Source of the DNA: Luteimonas terricola
GTDB lineage: Bacteria; Pseudomonadota; Gammaproteobacteria; Xanthomonadales; Xanthomonadaceae
Direction of reading: 5' to 3'
Assembly: GCF_004352845.1 (NCBI RefSeq)
Contig: NZ_SJRX01000007.1
Location: forward strand, 62,001-126,000
Length of the DNA stretch: 64,000 nucleotides
Positions 8,446 to 17,483 of this stretch are shown piece after piece. The stretch's first letter is position 1, and each line of letters opens with the position of its first letter. Below the pieces are notes generated by a model. That model was given only the letters and a program-made list of their open reading frames with translations, was not told the DNA's origin and did no database searches. The translations under genes were made by a program, and so were the position numbers.

Positions 8446-9024
8446 TCAGGCGTCGAGGAAGCTCTTCAGCAGCGCGTGGCCGTGCTGGCTGAGGATCGAC
8501 TCGGGATGGAACTGCACGCCCTGGACAGGGTGCTCGCGGTGGCGCAGGCCCATGATCTCCTCGCGGCTGCCGTCCTCGTTCTCGGTCCAGGCCGTGACTT
8601 CGAGGCAGTCCGGCAGGCTGGCCTGCTCCACCACCAGGGAATGGTAGCGCGTGGCATCAAAGCCGTCGGGCAGCCCGGTGAACACACCGCCCCCCGAATG
8701 GCGGATGGGCGAGGTCTTGCCATGCATGATCCGGCCCGCGCGCACGACGCGGCCGCCGTAGGCCTGGCCGATGGCCTGGTGGCCCAGGCACACCCCGAGG
8801 ATGGGCGTGGTCGCGCCCAGCCGCTCGATCACCTCCAGCGACACGCCGGCCTCGTTGGGCGTGCATGGCCCCGGCGAGATCACGATGTGGCTGGGCGCGC
8901 GATGCACGATATCGTCCACGGTGAGCGCGTCGTTGCGCACCACCTCCACCTCGGCGCCCAGCACCTGCAGGTACTGGACGAGGTTGAACGTGAAGCTGTC
9001 GTAGTTGTCGATCATCAGCAGCAT
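8446..9024 (-). CDS. trpG: anthranilate synthase component II (glutamine amidotransferase)
   Basis: Supplies ammonia to TrpE. Class I amidotransferase of 192 residues: [15 protein letters not shown] start, oxyanion segment [11 protein letters not shown], nucleophile Cys79 in [10 protein letters not shown], and the catalytic His-Glu in VQFHPES. The start at 9024 gives the conserved [10 protein letters not shown]; longer upstream frames are not conserved. The protein may also serve aminodeoxychorismate synthase, as in many bacteria. Its partner trpE lies 5.8 kb away behind the oxidase cluster. Confidence 0.95.
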   Translation of the reverse strand: MLLMIDNYDSFTFNLVQYLQVLGAEVEVVRNDALTVDDIVHRAPSHIVISPGPCTPNEAGVSLEVIERLGATTPILGVCLGHQAIGQAYGGRVVRAGRIMHGKTSPIRHSGGGVFTGLPDGFDATRYHSLVVEQASLPDCLEVTAWTENEDGSREEIMGLRHREHPVQGVQFHPESILSQHGHALLKSFLDA

Positions 9025-9197
9025 GGCTGCGCACGCTCCGGTCGGGTGGCAGCGATGCCACCCTGGCCGCATATTCTCGCCGAAAGACGTCCACCACGGC
9101 GCATTCACGCGCGCTGCCCGCGCGCACCGCTAGCCTCGACCGACACCTTTCGCGTGCGTCCGACGACGCGCGACACCGGCCCCGAGGAGACGACACC

Positions 9198-9917
9198 ATC
9201 GCGACCAGAGCGCGCTCCAGGCAGCCAGCCGTGGCGGCCTTTGCGGCCGCCCCGTTGCTGGCCGCCTGCGCCGGCCCGCAGTCCACGCTGGATCCTGCCG
9301 GTCCGGCCGCGGCGGCCATTGCCGACATCTGGTGGCTGATGTTCTGGGGCGCGCTGGCTGTCTGGCTGCTGGTGATGGCGCTGCTGACCCGGGCGCTGTA
9401 CCGCGGCCGCAACACGCGCGCGCTGGCGCGGCCCGAGCGCCTGATCGTGGGCGGCGGCCTGGTGCTGCCGCCGGTGCTGCTGGCGGGCCTGTTGGTGTAT
9501 GGCTCGGTGTCGAGCGCGCGGATCACCGGCGCGGCGGACCAGGTCGAAGCACGCGTCGACGTCGTGGCCGAGCGCTGGCGCTGGCGATTCCGCTACCTGG
9601 ACGACGACGGGCGCGTGCTGGCCGAGTCGTTCAACGCGCTGTCGATGCCGCGCGGGCGCATGGTGGAGTTCCGGATCAGCAGCGTCGACGTCATCCATTC
9701 GTTCTGGATCCCGCGCCTTGGCGGCAAGATCGACGCCATCCCCGGGCGCGTGAACCTGCTGCGCCTGCGCGCCGATCGCGATGGCGCCATCCGCGGCCAG
9801 TGCGCCGAGTACTGCGGCACCGGGCACGCCGTGATGGCCTTCGACGTGCTGGTCCACGACGACGCGGCGCACGCGGCCTGGCTGGCCGAACGCACCGTCG
9901 AAGGACGCGTTCAATGA
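9198..9917 (+). CDS. cytochrome c oxidase subunit II (CuA subunit), lipoprotein-like
   Basis: Electron-entry subunit of the terminal oxidase. It has a lipobox-like leader (PLLAACAG), two transmembrane helices, and a cupredoxin domain with CuA ligands: a His in VIHSFWIP, then Cys, Glu, Cys, His and Met in QCAEYCGTGHAVMAF. There is no fused cytochrome c domain. Start choice is odd. The only canonical start is GTG at 9231, which lacks a ribosome binding site and removes the arginine-rich n-region. An in-frame ATC at 9198 has GAGGAG 8 bases upstream and would restore a normal signal peptide. The gene overlaps the next (ATGA). Confidence 0.85.
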   Translation: MATRARSRQPAVAAFAAAPLLAACAGPQSTLDPAGPAAAAIADIWWLMFWGALAVWLLVMALLTRALYRGRNTRALARPERLIVGGGLVLPPVLLAGLLVYGSVSSARITGAADQVEARVDVVAERWRWRFRYLDDDGRVLAESFNALSMPRGRMVEFRISSVDVIHSFWIPRLGGKIDAIPGRVNLLRLRADRDGAIRGQCAEYCGTGHAVMAFDVLVHDDAAHAAWLAERTVEGRVQ

Positions 9918-12433
9918 GCGGCACGGCCAACGGCACCACCGACAAGGCGGCCGAGGAGCGCCTGCGCGTGCTGCACGCCGTCTGGAGCACGCCGCCCGGC
10001 TGGCGCGGGCGGCTGACCGCGGTCAACCACTCCACCATCGGCCTGCGCTTCATCGTCACCGGGCTGGCGTTCTTCCTGATCGGCGGCCTGCTGTCGATGT
10101 TCATGCGGCTGCAGTTGGCCTGGTTCGGCAACGAAGTGCTGGACCCGCAGCGCTACGCCGAGTTCGTGACCATGCACGGCACGACGATGATGTTCCTGTT
10201 CGCGGTGCCGGTGATGGAGGGCTTCGCGCTCTACCTGGTGCCGAAGATGATCGGCGCGCGCGACCTGCCCTTTCCCCGGCTGTCGGCCTTCGGCTACTGG
10301 TGCTACCTGTTCGGGGGCCTGTTCCTGTATTCCAGCTTCCTGTTCGACGCGGTGCCGGATTCGGGCTGGTTCATGTACGTGCCGCTGACCGACTCGACCT
10401 GGTCGCCCGGCCTGAACGCGGACTTCTGGCTGATCGGCGTGACCTTCTCCGAGATCGCTGCGGTGGCCGCGGCAGTCGAGACGATCGTCGCCATCCTCAT
10501 CAGCCGCGCGCCGGGCATGGACCTCAGGCGCATCCCGCTGTTCGCCTGGGCGATGCTGGTCACGGCCTTCATGATCGTGTTCGGCTTCCCGCCGCTGATC
10601 CTGGCCAGCATCCTGCTGGAGATGCAGCGCGCGTTCGGCTTCGTGTTCTTCGACGTCGCACGCGGCGGCGACCCGCTGCTGTGGCAGCACCTGTTCTGGC
10701 TGTTCGGCCACCCCGAGGTCTACATCATCTTCCTGCCGGCGGCGGGCGTGGTGTCGATGGTGGTGTCGACCTTCGCGCGGCGGCCGATGGTCGGCTACAC
10801 CTGGATCGTGCTGGCGCTGGTGGCAACCGGATTCCTCAGCTTCGGGCTGTGGGTGCACCACATGTTCGCGGTCGGCATCCCGCTGCTGGCGCTGGCCTTC
10901 TTCAGCGCGGCCAGCATGGCCGTGGCGATCCCGATGGGCATCCAGGTCTTCGCCTGGATCGCCACGCTGTGGGCGGGGCGGCCCTGGCTGCGGGTGCCGA
11001 CGCTGTATCTGTTCGGCTTCTTCTTCGTGTTCGTGCCGGGCGGCCTGACCGGGGTGATGGTCGCGATGGTGCCCTTCGACTGGCAGGCGCACGACAGCCA
11101 CTTCATCGTGGCGCACCTGCACCACGTACTGATCGGCGGGCTGATGTTCCCGCTGTTCGCGGGCCTGTACTACTGGCTGCCGCTGGCCAGCGGGCGCGAG
11201 CCTTCGGAGGGCCTGAGCCGCACCGCGTTCTGGCTGGTGTTCATCGGCTTCAACCTGACCTTCCTGCCGATGTACCTCACCGGCCTGCTGGGCATGCCGC
11301 GGCGTGCGTACACCTACCTGCCCGAACTCGGCTTCCACTGGCTCAACCTGGTGTCCACGGCGGCGGGCTTCGTGCTGGCGATCGGCATGGTGGCGGTGCT
11401 GGTGGACGTGGCGCTGAGCTTCCGCCACGGGCCGCGCTGCCGGCGCAATCCCTGGCGCGCGGGCACGCTCGAGTGGGCGCTGGAATCGCCCGTGCCCGAC
11501 TTCAATTTCGCCTCGGTCCCGCGGGTGCAGGGGCGCGATCCGCTGTGGGCGGACCCGCTGCTGGCCGAGGCCAGCGCGCGGCCCGACGGCCTGCTCGGCG
11601 ACGCCCGCCACGGCCGTCGCGAGCTGCTCGGCACCAGCCTGCTCGACGCGACGCCGGAGCAGGTCATCCGCATTTCCGGCTCCACCTGGCTGCCGCTGCT
11701 GGCGGCGCTGGCGCTGGCGGCGCTGCTGGCCTGCTTCATCGCCAAGGCGTACTGGGCAGCGCTGGTGATGCTGGTGCCGCTGCTCGCGCTGCTCTGGCGC
11801 TGGGCCTGGACCACCGGCCATCCCGGCGCGCCGGCCATGCTCGAGACCGCGCCCGGCACCACGCTTCCCAGCCAGTACGCGGCGCGCAACGCGCCGGGCT
11901 GGTGGGCGCTGGTGATGTCGCTGCTGGTCGACGGCTCGCTGTTCGCGTCGCTGGTCTTCAGCTACTTCTATCTGTGGCTGGGCAGCGAGACGTGGCCGCC
12001 GGCGGGCATGGACGTGGCAGGGTGGCCGATCGCGCTGGCCGCGCTGGCGCTGCTGCCCGCGTGCGCCGCGGCCGCGCAGTTCGCCACGCGCGCGCTGCGC
12101 GAGGATGCGCGCGGGCAGGCGGCGGCCGGCTGGATCGCCACTGCCGTGCTCGGTGCGGCCTTCATCGCGCTGCATGGCTGGGCCATGCTGCCCGCGGGCG
12201 CGCCGACGGAGCACGCGTACAGCGCGGTGGCCTGGACGCTGGCCGGGTTCCACGCCGTGCACGTGGTGATCGCGATCCTGTTCGCGCTGTTCGTCGCCGC
12301 CCGGCTGCGCCGCAGCCTGGTGACCGCCGCCACGCCGCTCGAGGCCCGCGTCACCGCCGGGCTGTGGCGCTACACCGTCGCCCAGGGCCTGCTGGCCTGG
12401 GCCGTCCTGCACCTGTTTCCGAGGCTGGCATGA
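9914..12433 (+). CDS. fused cytochrome c oxidase subunits I and III
   Basis: Catalytic heme-copper subunit joined to subunit III, 839 residues. The subunit I part (about residues 1-560) has the heme and CuB ligand segments: a His in VTMHGTTMMF, the cross-linked His-Tyr pair in GHPEVYIIFLP, the two CuB histidines in GLWVHHMF, and the heme histidines in VAHLHHVL. The C-terminal 220 residues have the subunit III helices. It starts inside the stop of the subunit II gene and is followed at once by a small membrane protein, so it is the core of an oxidase operon. Such I-III fusions are known in caa3-like oxidases. Confidence 0.93.
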   Translation: MSGTANGTTDKAAEERLRVLHAVWSTPPGWRGRLTAVNHSTIGLRFIVTGLAFFLIGGLLSMFMRLQLAWFGNEVLDPQRYAEFVTMHGTTMMFLFAVPVMEGFALYLVPKMIGARDLPFPRLSAFGYWCYLFGGLFLYSSFLFDAVPDSGWFMYVPLTDSTWSPGLNADFWLIGVTFSEIAAVAAAVETIVAILISRAPGMDLRRIPLFAWAMLVTAFMIVFGFPPLILASILLEMQRAFGFVFFDVARGGDPLLWQHLFWLFGHPEVYIIFLPAAGVVSMVVSTFARRPMVGYTWIVLALVATGFLSFGLWVHHMFAVGIPLLALAFFSAASMAVAIPMGIQVFAWIATLWAGRPWLRVPTLYLFGFFFVFVPGGLTGVMVAMVPFDWQAHDSHFIVAHLHHVLIGGLMFPLFAGLYYWLPLASGREPSEGLSRTAFWLVFIGFNLTFLPMYLTGLLGMPRRAYTYLPELGFHWLNLVSTAAGFVLAIGMVAVLVDVALSFRHGPRCRRNPWRAGTLEWALESPVPDFNFASVPRVQGRDPLWADPLLAEASARPDGLLGDARHGRRELLGTSLLDATPEQVIRISGSTWLPLLAALALAALLACFIAKAYWAALVMLVPLLALLWRWAWTTGHPGAPAMLETAPGTTLPSQYAARNAPGWWALVMSLLVDGSLFASLVFSYFYLWLGSETWPPAGMDVAGWPIALAALALLPACAAAAQFATRALREDARGQAAAGWIATAVLGAAFIALHGWAMLPAGAPTEHAYSAVAWTLAGFHAVHVVIAILFALFVAARLRRSLVTAATPLEARVTAGLWRYTVAQGLLAWAVLHLFPRLA

Positions 12434-12810
12434 GCAGCGCACTGTCACCCTACCGGCTGACCGGCATCGGGGCGCCGATGGCGGTGTGGGCGCTGCACCT
12501 GGTGGCGGTGTATTCGCTGCAGGGCGTGGCCTGCGCAGAAGGCTGGGACCGCCTGCGCTTCGCGGGCGTGGAGTCGCTGGCGTGGTGGCTGGTCGCGCTG
12601 ACGGCGGCCGCGCTCGCGGCACTCGCCTGGTTCGGCCTGCGCGCATGGCGCGGCTGGCACATCGCCCGCTTTGGACAATCGGATGCGCCACCGGCGCTCG
12701 CTTCGCGGCGTCGCTTCGCGGCCGCGGTGACGGGCGCACTGTCGGTGATGGCGGCGGTGGCGGTGTGCTTCACCACGATCCCCGTCCTGCTGCTGCCCGG
12801 TTGCGCCTGA
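12430..12810 (+). CDS. small membrane protein of the oxidase operon
   Basis: A 126-residue protein with three predicted hydrophobic helices. It overlaps the stop of the I-III fusion by four bases (ATGA), so it is translationally coupled to the oxidase. I do not recognise the family. Position and size suggest an accessory or subunit IV-like polypeptide, which is inference only. Confidence 0.75.
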   Translation: MSSALSPYRLTGIGAPMAVWALHLVAVYSLQGVACAEGWDRLRFAGVESLAWWLVALTAAALAALAWFGLRAWRGWHIARFGQSDAPPALASRRRFAAAVTGALSVMAAVAVCFTTIPVLLLPGCA

Positions 12811-12811
12811 C

Positions 12812-13339
12812 ATGAGGACGTCCCTGCGACCGCCCACCCCGCCCCAGCGCAGCCGCACGGTGGAAAGCCGGGTGGCCATCCGCAAGCACCCGGTGCATCC
12901 GATGCTGGTGGTGTTCCCGATCGCGTTCCTGGGCGTGGTGGCGCCGGCGGACCTGCTGTTCCTGTGGAGCGGCCTGGCGTTCTGGGCGCAGCTCGCGGCC
13001 GTGCTCAACGGCGCGGGTCTCGCCATGGGGCTGGTGGCCGCCGCGGTCGGCACGGTGGACCTGGTGCTGATCCCGGTGGTGCGCCGCCATGTGTCGGCGT
13101 GGAGCCATGCGATCGCCGCGGTGATGCTGCTCGCCGTCGCTGCCGCCGGCGTCTGGCTGCGCTGGCCCGACCCGGTCGCGGCGGTGTGGCCCTGGGGCCT
13201 GCTGCTGTCGTCGGTGATGCTGCTGCTGGTCGGCGTGGCGGGATGGATTGGCGGCAGCCTCAGCTTCCATCACGGCATCGGCGTGGCCGGACACGAAGGT
13301 GGAGAGGACCGTGGCCCGGATGCACCACCGGAAGCGTAG
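12812..13339 (+). CDS. DUF2231-type membrane protein
   Basis: A 175-residue protein with four hydrophobic segments and the DUF2231-like pattern KHPVHPMLVVFPIA near the N-terminus, then GGSLSFHHGIGV near the end, with conserved histidines in both. It starts one base after the previous stop and is probably the last gene of this transcript before the convergent CopD-like gene. Function unknown. DUF2231 proteins often sit near respiratory or heme genes. Confidence 0.8.
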   Translation: MRTSLRPPTPPQRSRTVESRVAIRKHPVHPMLVVFPIAFLGVVAPADLLFLWSGLAFWAQLAAVLNGAGLAMGLVAAAVGTVDLVLIPVVRRHVSAWSHAIAAVMLLAVAAAGVWLRWPDPVAAVWPWGLLLSSVMLLLVGVAGWIGGSLSFHHGIGVAGHEGGEDRGPDAPPEA

Positions 13340-13370
13340 GTACCAGTGCGCGATGCAGCCGGCCGGCGGG

Positions 13371-13829
13371 TCAGCGGTCGGTGGCGTGGCCCGGCGGCGG
13401 CGGCAGCTCGCCGACCGTGGCGGGCTTGGCGCCGGTGAGCGCGGCGATCGCCAGCACGATGGCCAGCGGCGTCCAGCCCAGGACCCGGTAGAACGCCGGG
13501 CCGTGGCGGTCCATGCCCTGGCCGAGGTTGTAGAGCACCACGCCCAGGTACAGGTGCAGCAGCACCGCCGCGGTGACCAGCACCAGCTTGATCACAAGCC
13601 AGGCACCCGTCGGCCCATAGGCGATCAGGATCATGCCCGAGGCGATCGCCACCAGCGCAGCCGGCGTGACCAGGCGGAAGAACAGGGTGTTGGCCACCGG
13701 GTTGAAATAATCCTGGGCGGCCTCGCGCCCGCCGCGGTGGCGCGCCGCGAACAGGCGCGGCAGGAGGAACAGGCCCGCGAACCACAGGACCATCGCCGAC
13801 ACATGCAGGATCTTCAGCCAGAAATACAC
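13371..13829 (-). CDS. CopD/HemJ-like four-helix membrane protein
   Basis: A 152-residue membrane protein with helices at both ends and histidines in ILHVSAMVLWFAGLF and VLLHLYLGV. This resembles the CopD-like family that includes HemJ protoporphyrinogen oxidase; the start MYFWLKILHVSAMVLW is HemJ-like, but assignment between the two is not certain. It converges with the DUF2231 gene and is divergent from the CtaG-like gene. Location in an oxidase cluster would suit a role in heme or copper supply. Confidence 0.75.
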   Translation of the reverse strand: MYFWLKILHVSAMVLWFAGLFLLPRLFAARHRGGREAAQDYFNPVANTLFFRLVTPAALVAIASGMILIAYGPTGAWLVIKLVLVTAAVLLHLYLGVVLYNLGQGMDRHGPAFYRVLGWTPLAIVLAIAALTGAKPATVGELPPPPGHATDR

Positions 13830-13895
13830 GGTGCGCCCCCGACGGGTTCGCGCCAGTGTGCACGCGTGCGTGCGAAGCGGCCGTGGTGGCCGCGG

Positions 13896-14834
13896 ATGCG
13901 GTTCGCCGGCGCATCGCCGCGCGCCGCCCGGTTACCGCACGCGGGCATGCCGGCGGCCGCCCTGCTGCTGTTCGCCGCCCTGTCGCTGCTGGCCGGACCG
14001 GTGTTGGCCCACGCCGGTCACGAGCACCCGCCCACGCTCGCCACCGCGTGGACGCCATCGCCCTGGCTGCTGCTGCCGCTGGCGGCCTGGACGCTTCTCT
14101 ATGCGGCGGGCCTGCGACGCCTGTGGGGCCGCGCCGGCATCGGTGCCGGTGTCGGCACGAAGGGCGTGGCCACCGCGGCGGCCGGCGTGCTCGTGCTGCT
14201 GCTCTCCACCACCTGGCCGCTGGACGCGTACGGCGAGTGGTCGCTGGCCGCGCACATCGCCCAGCACATGCTGCTGCTCGCCTTCGTGCCGCCGATGCTG
14301 CTGGCCGGCCAGCCCCTGGTCGTGGCCGCACATGCCCTGCCCGCGCGCATGGCCGGGAGGCTGCACCGGGCCCTCGGCGCGGCGACATCGCGCGCGGCCA
14401 CCGCGCTCACCGCGGCCTCGGTCGCACACGGCGCGGTGCTCTGGACCTGGCACCTGCCGGTCGCCACCACCGCCGCGCTGGAAAGCGATCCCGTGCACTG
14501 GGCGATGCACGGCAGCTTCCTGGCCGCGGGGCTGTGGCTGTGGGCGGCGATGTGGCGGCGCATCCGCGATCCGCACGTCGGCGCTGGCGCCGGCGTGGTG
14601 GCGATGGTCGCGGTGATGATGCAGATGGGCTTCCTTGGCGCACTGCTGACCTTTGCCGCGCGGCCGCTGTATCCGGTCCATGCGGAACGCGCACCGCAGT
14701 TGGGCCTGGACGTCATGGCCGACCAGCAGCTTGCCGGCGTGCTGATGTGGGTGCCCAGCTGCATTCCCTACCTGGCCGGCGCGATGTGGCTGCTGTGGCA
14801 CGGATTCGCGCGGCTGCAGCGGAAGCTGCGCTGA
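13896..14834 (+). CDS. CtaG-like cytochrome c oxidase assembly factor
   Basis: Polytopic protein of the caa3-type CtaG family, which helps insert copper into the oxidase. 312 residues from 13896, or 295 from an ATG at 13947. A signal-like segment ends in VLAHAGHEH. Several helices follow, with conserved histidines in HIAQHMLLLAFVPPMLLAGQP and HWAMHGSFL. The earlier start supplies arginines for a signal n-region, but no good ribosome binding site is seen for either. It completes the oxidase cluster and converges with trpE, one base apart. Confidence 0.83.
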   Translation: MRFAGASPRAARLPHAGMPAAALLLFAALSLLAGPVLAHAGHEHPPTLATAWTPSPWLLLPLAAWTLLYAAGLRRLWGRAGIGAGVGTKGVATAAAGVLVLLLSTTWPLDAYGEWSLAAHIAQHMLLLAFVPPMLLAGQPLVVAAHALPARMAGRLHRALGAATSRAATALTAASVAHGAVLWTWHLPVATTAALESDPVHWAMHGSFLAAGLWLWAAMWRRIRDPHVGAGAGVVAMVAVMMQMGFLGALLTFAARPLYPVHAERAPQLGLDVMADQQLAGVLMWVPSCIPYLAGAMWLLWHGFARLQRKLR

Positions 14835-14835
14835 T

Positions 14836-16308
14836 TCACAGTCCGCCCGCCGCCTGCGCCACCGCGCGGAACAGCGCGCGGCCCTTGCTCATCGTCTCTT
14901 CCCACTCCTTCACCGGGTCGGAGTCGTACACGATGCCGGCGCCGGCCTGCACGTGCAGGCGGCCGTCCTGGATCACCGCGGTGCGGATCGCGATCGCCAT
15001 GTCGGCGTCGCCGTTCCAGCCGATGTAGCCGATGCTGCCGGCGTAGACGTTGCGTCGCGTCGGCTCGAGCTCGCGGATGATTTCCAGCGCGCGGACCTTG
15101 GGCGCGCCGCTGACCGTGCCAGCCGGGAAGGTCGCGCGCAGCACGTCGGCGTACGACAGGCCGTCGCGCACGCGTCCGGTGACTTCGCTGACGATGTGCA
15201 TGACGTGGCTGTAGCGTTCGACCACGAACTGTTCGCCGACCTCGACCGTGCCCGGCTGCGCGACGTGACCGACGTCGTTGCGGCCGAGGTCGACCAGCAT
15301 CAGGTGCTCGGCGCGCTCCTTGGGATCGGCCAGCAGTTCGGCTTCAAGCGCCGCGTCCTCGGCGGGCGTCGCGCCGCGCGGCCGGGTGCCGGCGATCGGG
15401 CGCACGGTGACCGTCCCGCCCTGCATGCGCACCAGGATCTCCGGCGAGCTGCCCACCACCTGGGTGCCGCCGACGTCGAGGAAGTACATGTACGGCGACG
15501 GATTGAGCGCGCGCAGCGCCCGGTAGACGTCCACCGGGCGCGCTTCGAAAGGCACCGACAGGCGCTGCGACAGCACCACCTGGAACACGTCGCCGGCGGC
15601 GATGTACTCCTTGACCTTGGCCACCGCGTCGATGAAGCCGTCGCGGGTGAAGCCGGAGACGAAGTCGCCCTCGACCAGCGCCGCGGGCCGCAGCGTCTCG
15701 GGATAGCCCGCGCCGGCCTGGCGCAGTCGGTGCACCAGCGCATCCAGCCGCCGCTGCGCGCGCGCCAGTGCCTGCGGCTCGGCCGGATCGGCGTGCACCA
15801 CCAGGTACAGCCGGCCCTTGAGGTTGTCGAACACCGCCAGCTCGTCGCACTGCATGAGCAGGATGTCGGGCGTGCCGATGCCGTCGGGCAGCGCGCCCTG
15901 CGCCAGCCGCGGTTCGATATAGCCGATGGTCTCGAAGCCGAACCAGCCCACCAGGCCGCCGCTGAACCCCGGGAGGCCTTCGACCTCGGGCACCGACTGC
16001 GCCGCGCGCAGGCGCTCGACTTCGGCGAAGGGATCGGCGACCTCGCGCTCGTCCACGACTTCGCCATGCTCGCGCACCGCAAGCCGGTGCCCGCGGAACT
16101 CGTACACCCGCGTGGCCGGCAGGCCGATGATCGAGTAGCGCCCGAAGCGCTCGCCGCCCTCGACCGACTCGAACAGGCAGCTGTGCGGGCCGTCGGCCAG
16201 CTTCAGGTAGACCGACAGCGGCGTGTCGAGGTCGGACAGCACCTCGCGCACCACGGGAATGCGGGTGTGGCCGGCAGCGGCCAGACGCTGGAACTCGCCC
16301 GCGTCCAT
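14836..16308 (-). CDS. trpE: anthranilate synthase component I
   Basis: Converts chorismate to anthranilate with TrpG. 490 residues. The chorismate-binding core is clear in the C-terminal half: GDVFQVVLSQRL, the SPEILVR segment, PIAGTRPRG, LVDLGRNDVGHVA, GAPKVRALEII and the AGAGIVYDSDP end. The N-terminal third carries the tryptophan feedback pocket; a DTPLSVYLKL segment resembles the usual LLES region. It follows rpe by four bases, an rpe-trpE arrangement. No leader peptide or attenuator is visible upstream. Confidence 0.96.
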   Translation of the reverse strand: MDAGEFQRLAAAGHTRIPVVREVLSDLDTPLSVYLKLADGPHSCLFESVEGGERFGRYSIIGLPATRVYEFRGHRLAVREHGEVVDEREVADPFAEVERLRAAQSVPEVEGLPGFSGGLVGWFGFETIGYIEPRLAQGALPDGIGTPDILLMQCDELAVFDNLKGRLYLVVHADPAEPQALARAQRRLDALVHRLRQAGAGYPETLRPAALVEGDFVSGFTRDGFIDAVAKVKEYIAAGDVFQVVLSQRLSVPFEARPVDVYRALRALNPSPYMYFLDVGGTQVVGSSPEILVRMQGGTVTVRPIAGTRPRGATPAEDAALEAELLADPKERAEHLMLVDLGRNDVGHVAQPGTVEVGEQFVVERYSHVMHIVSEVTGRVRDGLSYADVLRATFPAGTVSGAPKVRALEIIRELEPTRRNVYAGSIGYIGWNGDADMAIAIRTAVIQDGRLHVQAGAGIVYDSDPVKEWEETMSKGRALFRAVAQAAGGL

Positions 16309-16312
16309 GCGC

Positions 16313-16996
16313 TCAGCAGGCGCCAGGCTGCGCGGCGGCGACTTCGGCGCGCATGCGTGCGATCACCCCGGCGTAGTCGGGCTGGCCGAAGATCGCCGAA
16401 CCGGCCACGAAGGTGTCGGCACCGGCGGCGGCGATCGCGCCGATGTTGTCCGGCTTCACGCCGCCGTCGACCTCCAGGCGGATGTCACGGCCGCTGGCGT
16501 CGATGCGCTTGCGCACCGCGCGCAGCTTGTCCAGCGCGGAGGGAATGAAGGCCTGGCCGCCAAAGCCGGGATTGACCGACATCAGCAGCACCAGGTCGAG
16601 TTCGTCGAGCACGTAGTCCAGCACTTCCACCGGCGTCGCCGGGTTCAGCACCAGGCCAGGCTTGCAGCCCGCGGCGCGGATCAGCTGGATGGTGCGGTGC
16701 ACGTGCGAACTTGCTTCAGGATGGAAGCTGATCAGCGTGGCCCCGGCCTCGGCGAAGTCGCCGACGATGCGGTCCACCGGCGACACCATCAGGTGCACGT
16801 CGATCGGCGCGGTCACGCCGTGCTTCCGCAGCGCCGAGCACACCAGCGGCCCGATGGTCAGGTTGGGGACGTAATGGTTGTCCATCACGTCGAAGTGCAC
16901 CCAGTCGGCGCCGGCGGCGAGCACGGTGTCGACCTCCTCGCCAAGCCGGGCGAAATCCGCCGAAAGGATGGAGGGGGCGATGACGGTGGGCAGCAT
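16313..16996 (-). CDS. rpe: ribulose-phosphate 3-epimerase
   Basis: Interconverts ribulose-5-phosphate and xylulose-5-phosphate. A 227-residue TIM barrel. Metal and catalytic motifs: [65 protein letters not shown] and GSAIFG. It is probably cotranscribed with the DnaJ-like gene upstream and trpE downstream. Confidence 0.96.
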   Translation of the reverse strand: MLPTVIAPSILSADFARLGEEVDTVLAAGADWVHFDVMDNHYVPNLTIGPLVCSALRKHGVTAPIDVHLMVSPVDRIVGDFAEAGATLISFHPEASSHVHRTIQLIRAAGCKPGLVLNPATPVEVLDYVLDELDLVLLMSVNPGFGGQAFIPSALDKLRAVRKRIDASGRDIRLEVDGGVKPDNIGAIAAAGADTFVAGSAIFGQPDYAGVIARMRAEVAAAQPGAC

Positions 16997-17074
16997 GGCG
17001 GTGCTCGTGGCGGCGATGGGGAATGCAGGCCGGCCCGGAACGCTGGGCTGCGGGCGACGCTGCGGGAATCGATT

Positions 17075-17404
17075 CTACCGGCCGCCGCGCTGCTTCTTGA
17101 TGCGGTCGTAGGCGCGGTTGATCTCGGCCGCGCGCTTCTGCGCCTGCTCGAGCAGTTCGGGCGCGGCGCCCGTCATGCGGTCGGGATGGTACTGCGCCAT
17201 CAGCCGCCGGTAGGCGAGGTCGATCTCGCTGTCGCTGGCGTCGTTGTCCAGGCCCAGCACGTCGTAGGCATCGTGCGCCGGGCGCCGGAACCAGTCGCTG
17301 TCGAAGGCGTGCCCGATCAGCAGGCCGATGAGGCCACCGGCCGGGTGCCGCATCAGCAGCCAGCCGGCAATGAACCCGAGGACTTTCCCGTACCAACGCT
17401 TCAT
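17075..17404 (-). CDS. membrane-anchored J-domain protein (DjlA-like tail)
   Basis: A short 109-residue co-chaperone. An N-terminal hydrophobic anchor covers residues 7-31. A J domain from about residue 46 carries [15 protein letters not shown] and the diagnostic His-Pro-Asp at 73-75 in [10 protein letters not shown]. The J domain stimulates DnaK. The ATG at 17404 is preferred because residues upstream are non-conserved. It is divergent from purC and lies 78 bases before rpe. Confidence 0.85.
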   Translation of the reverse strand: MKRWYGKVLGFIAGWLLMRHPAGGLIGLLIGHAFDSDWFRRPAHDAYDVLGLDNDASDSEIDLAYRRLMAQYHPDRMTGAAPELLEQAQKRAAEINRAYDRIKKQRGGR

Positions 17405-17450
17405 GCGCCCGATTCTACCGTCCGGTGAACACGCCCGCGCCATGCATCGC

Positions 17451-17456
17451 TACAAT
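17451..17456 (+). promoter_or_regulatory. candidate -10 box of purC
   Basis: TACAAT lies 28 bases before the purC start codon. The region 16-18 bases upstream has no good -35 match, so the promoter may need an activator. Confidence 0.4.
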
Positions 17457-17483
17457 GCTCCCCCGACGGCTGCGATACGACCC

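Noticed and set aside
9911..12739. Very long antisense frame opposite the oxidase fusion gene
   Set aside because: Composed of low-complexity Arg, Gln, His and Gly-rich sequence, as expected for the complement of a GC-rich membrane-protein gene; the plus strand has clear heme-copper motifs.
16309..17074. trp attenuator or leader peptide for trpE
   Set aside because: trpE follows rpe by four bases; no short Trp-rich frame and no terminator pair lie upstream.
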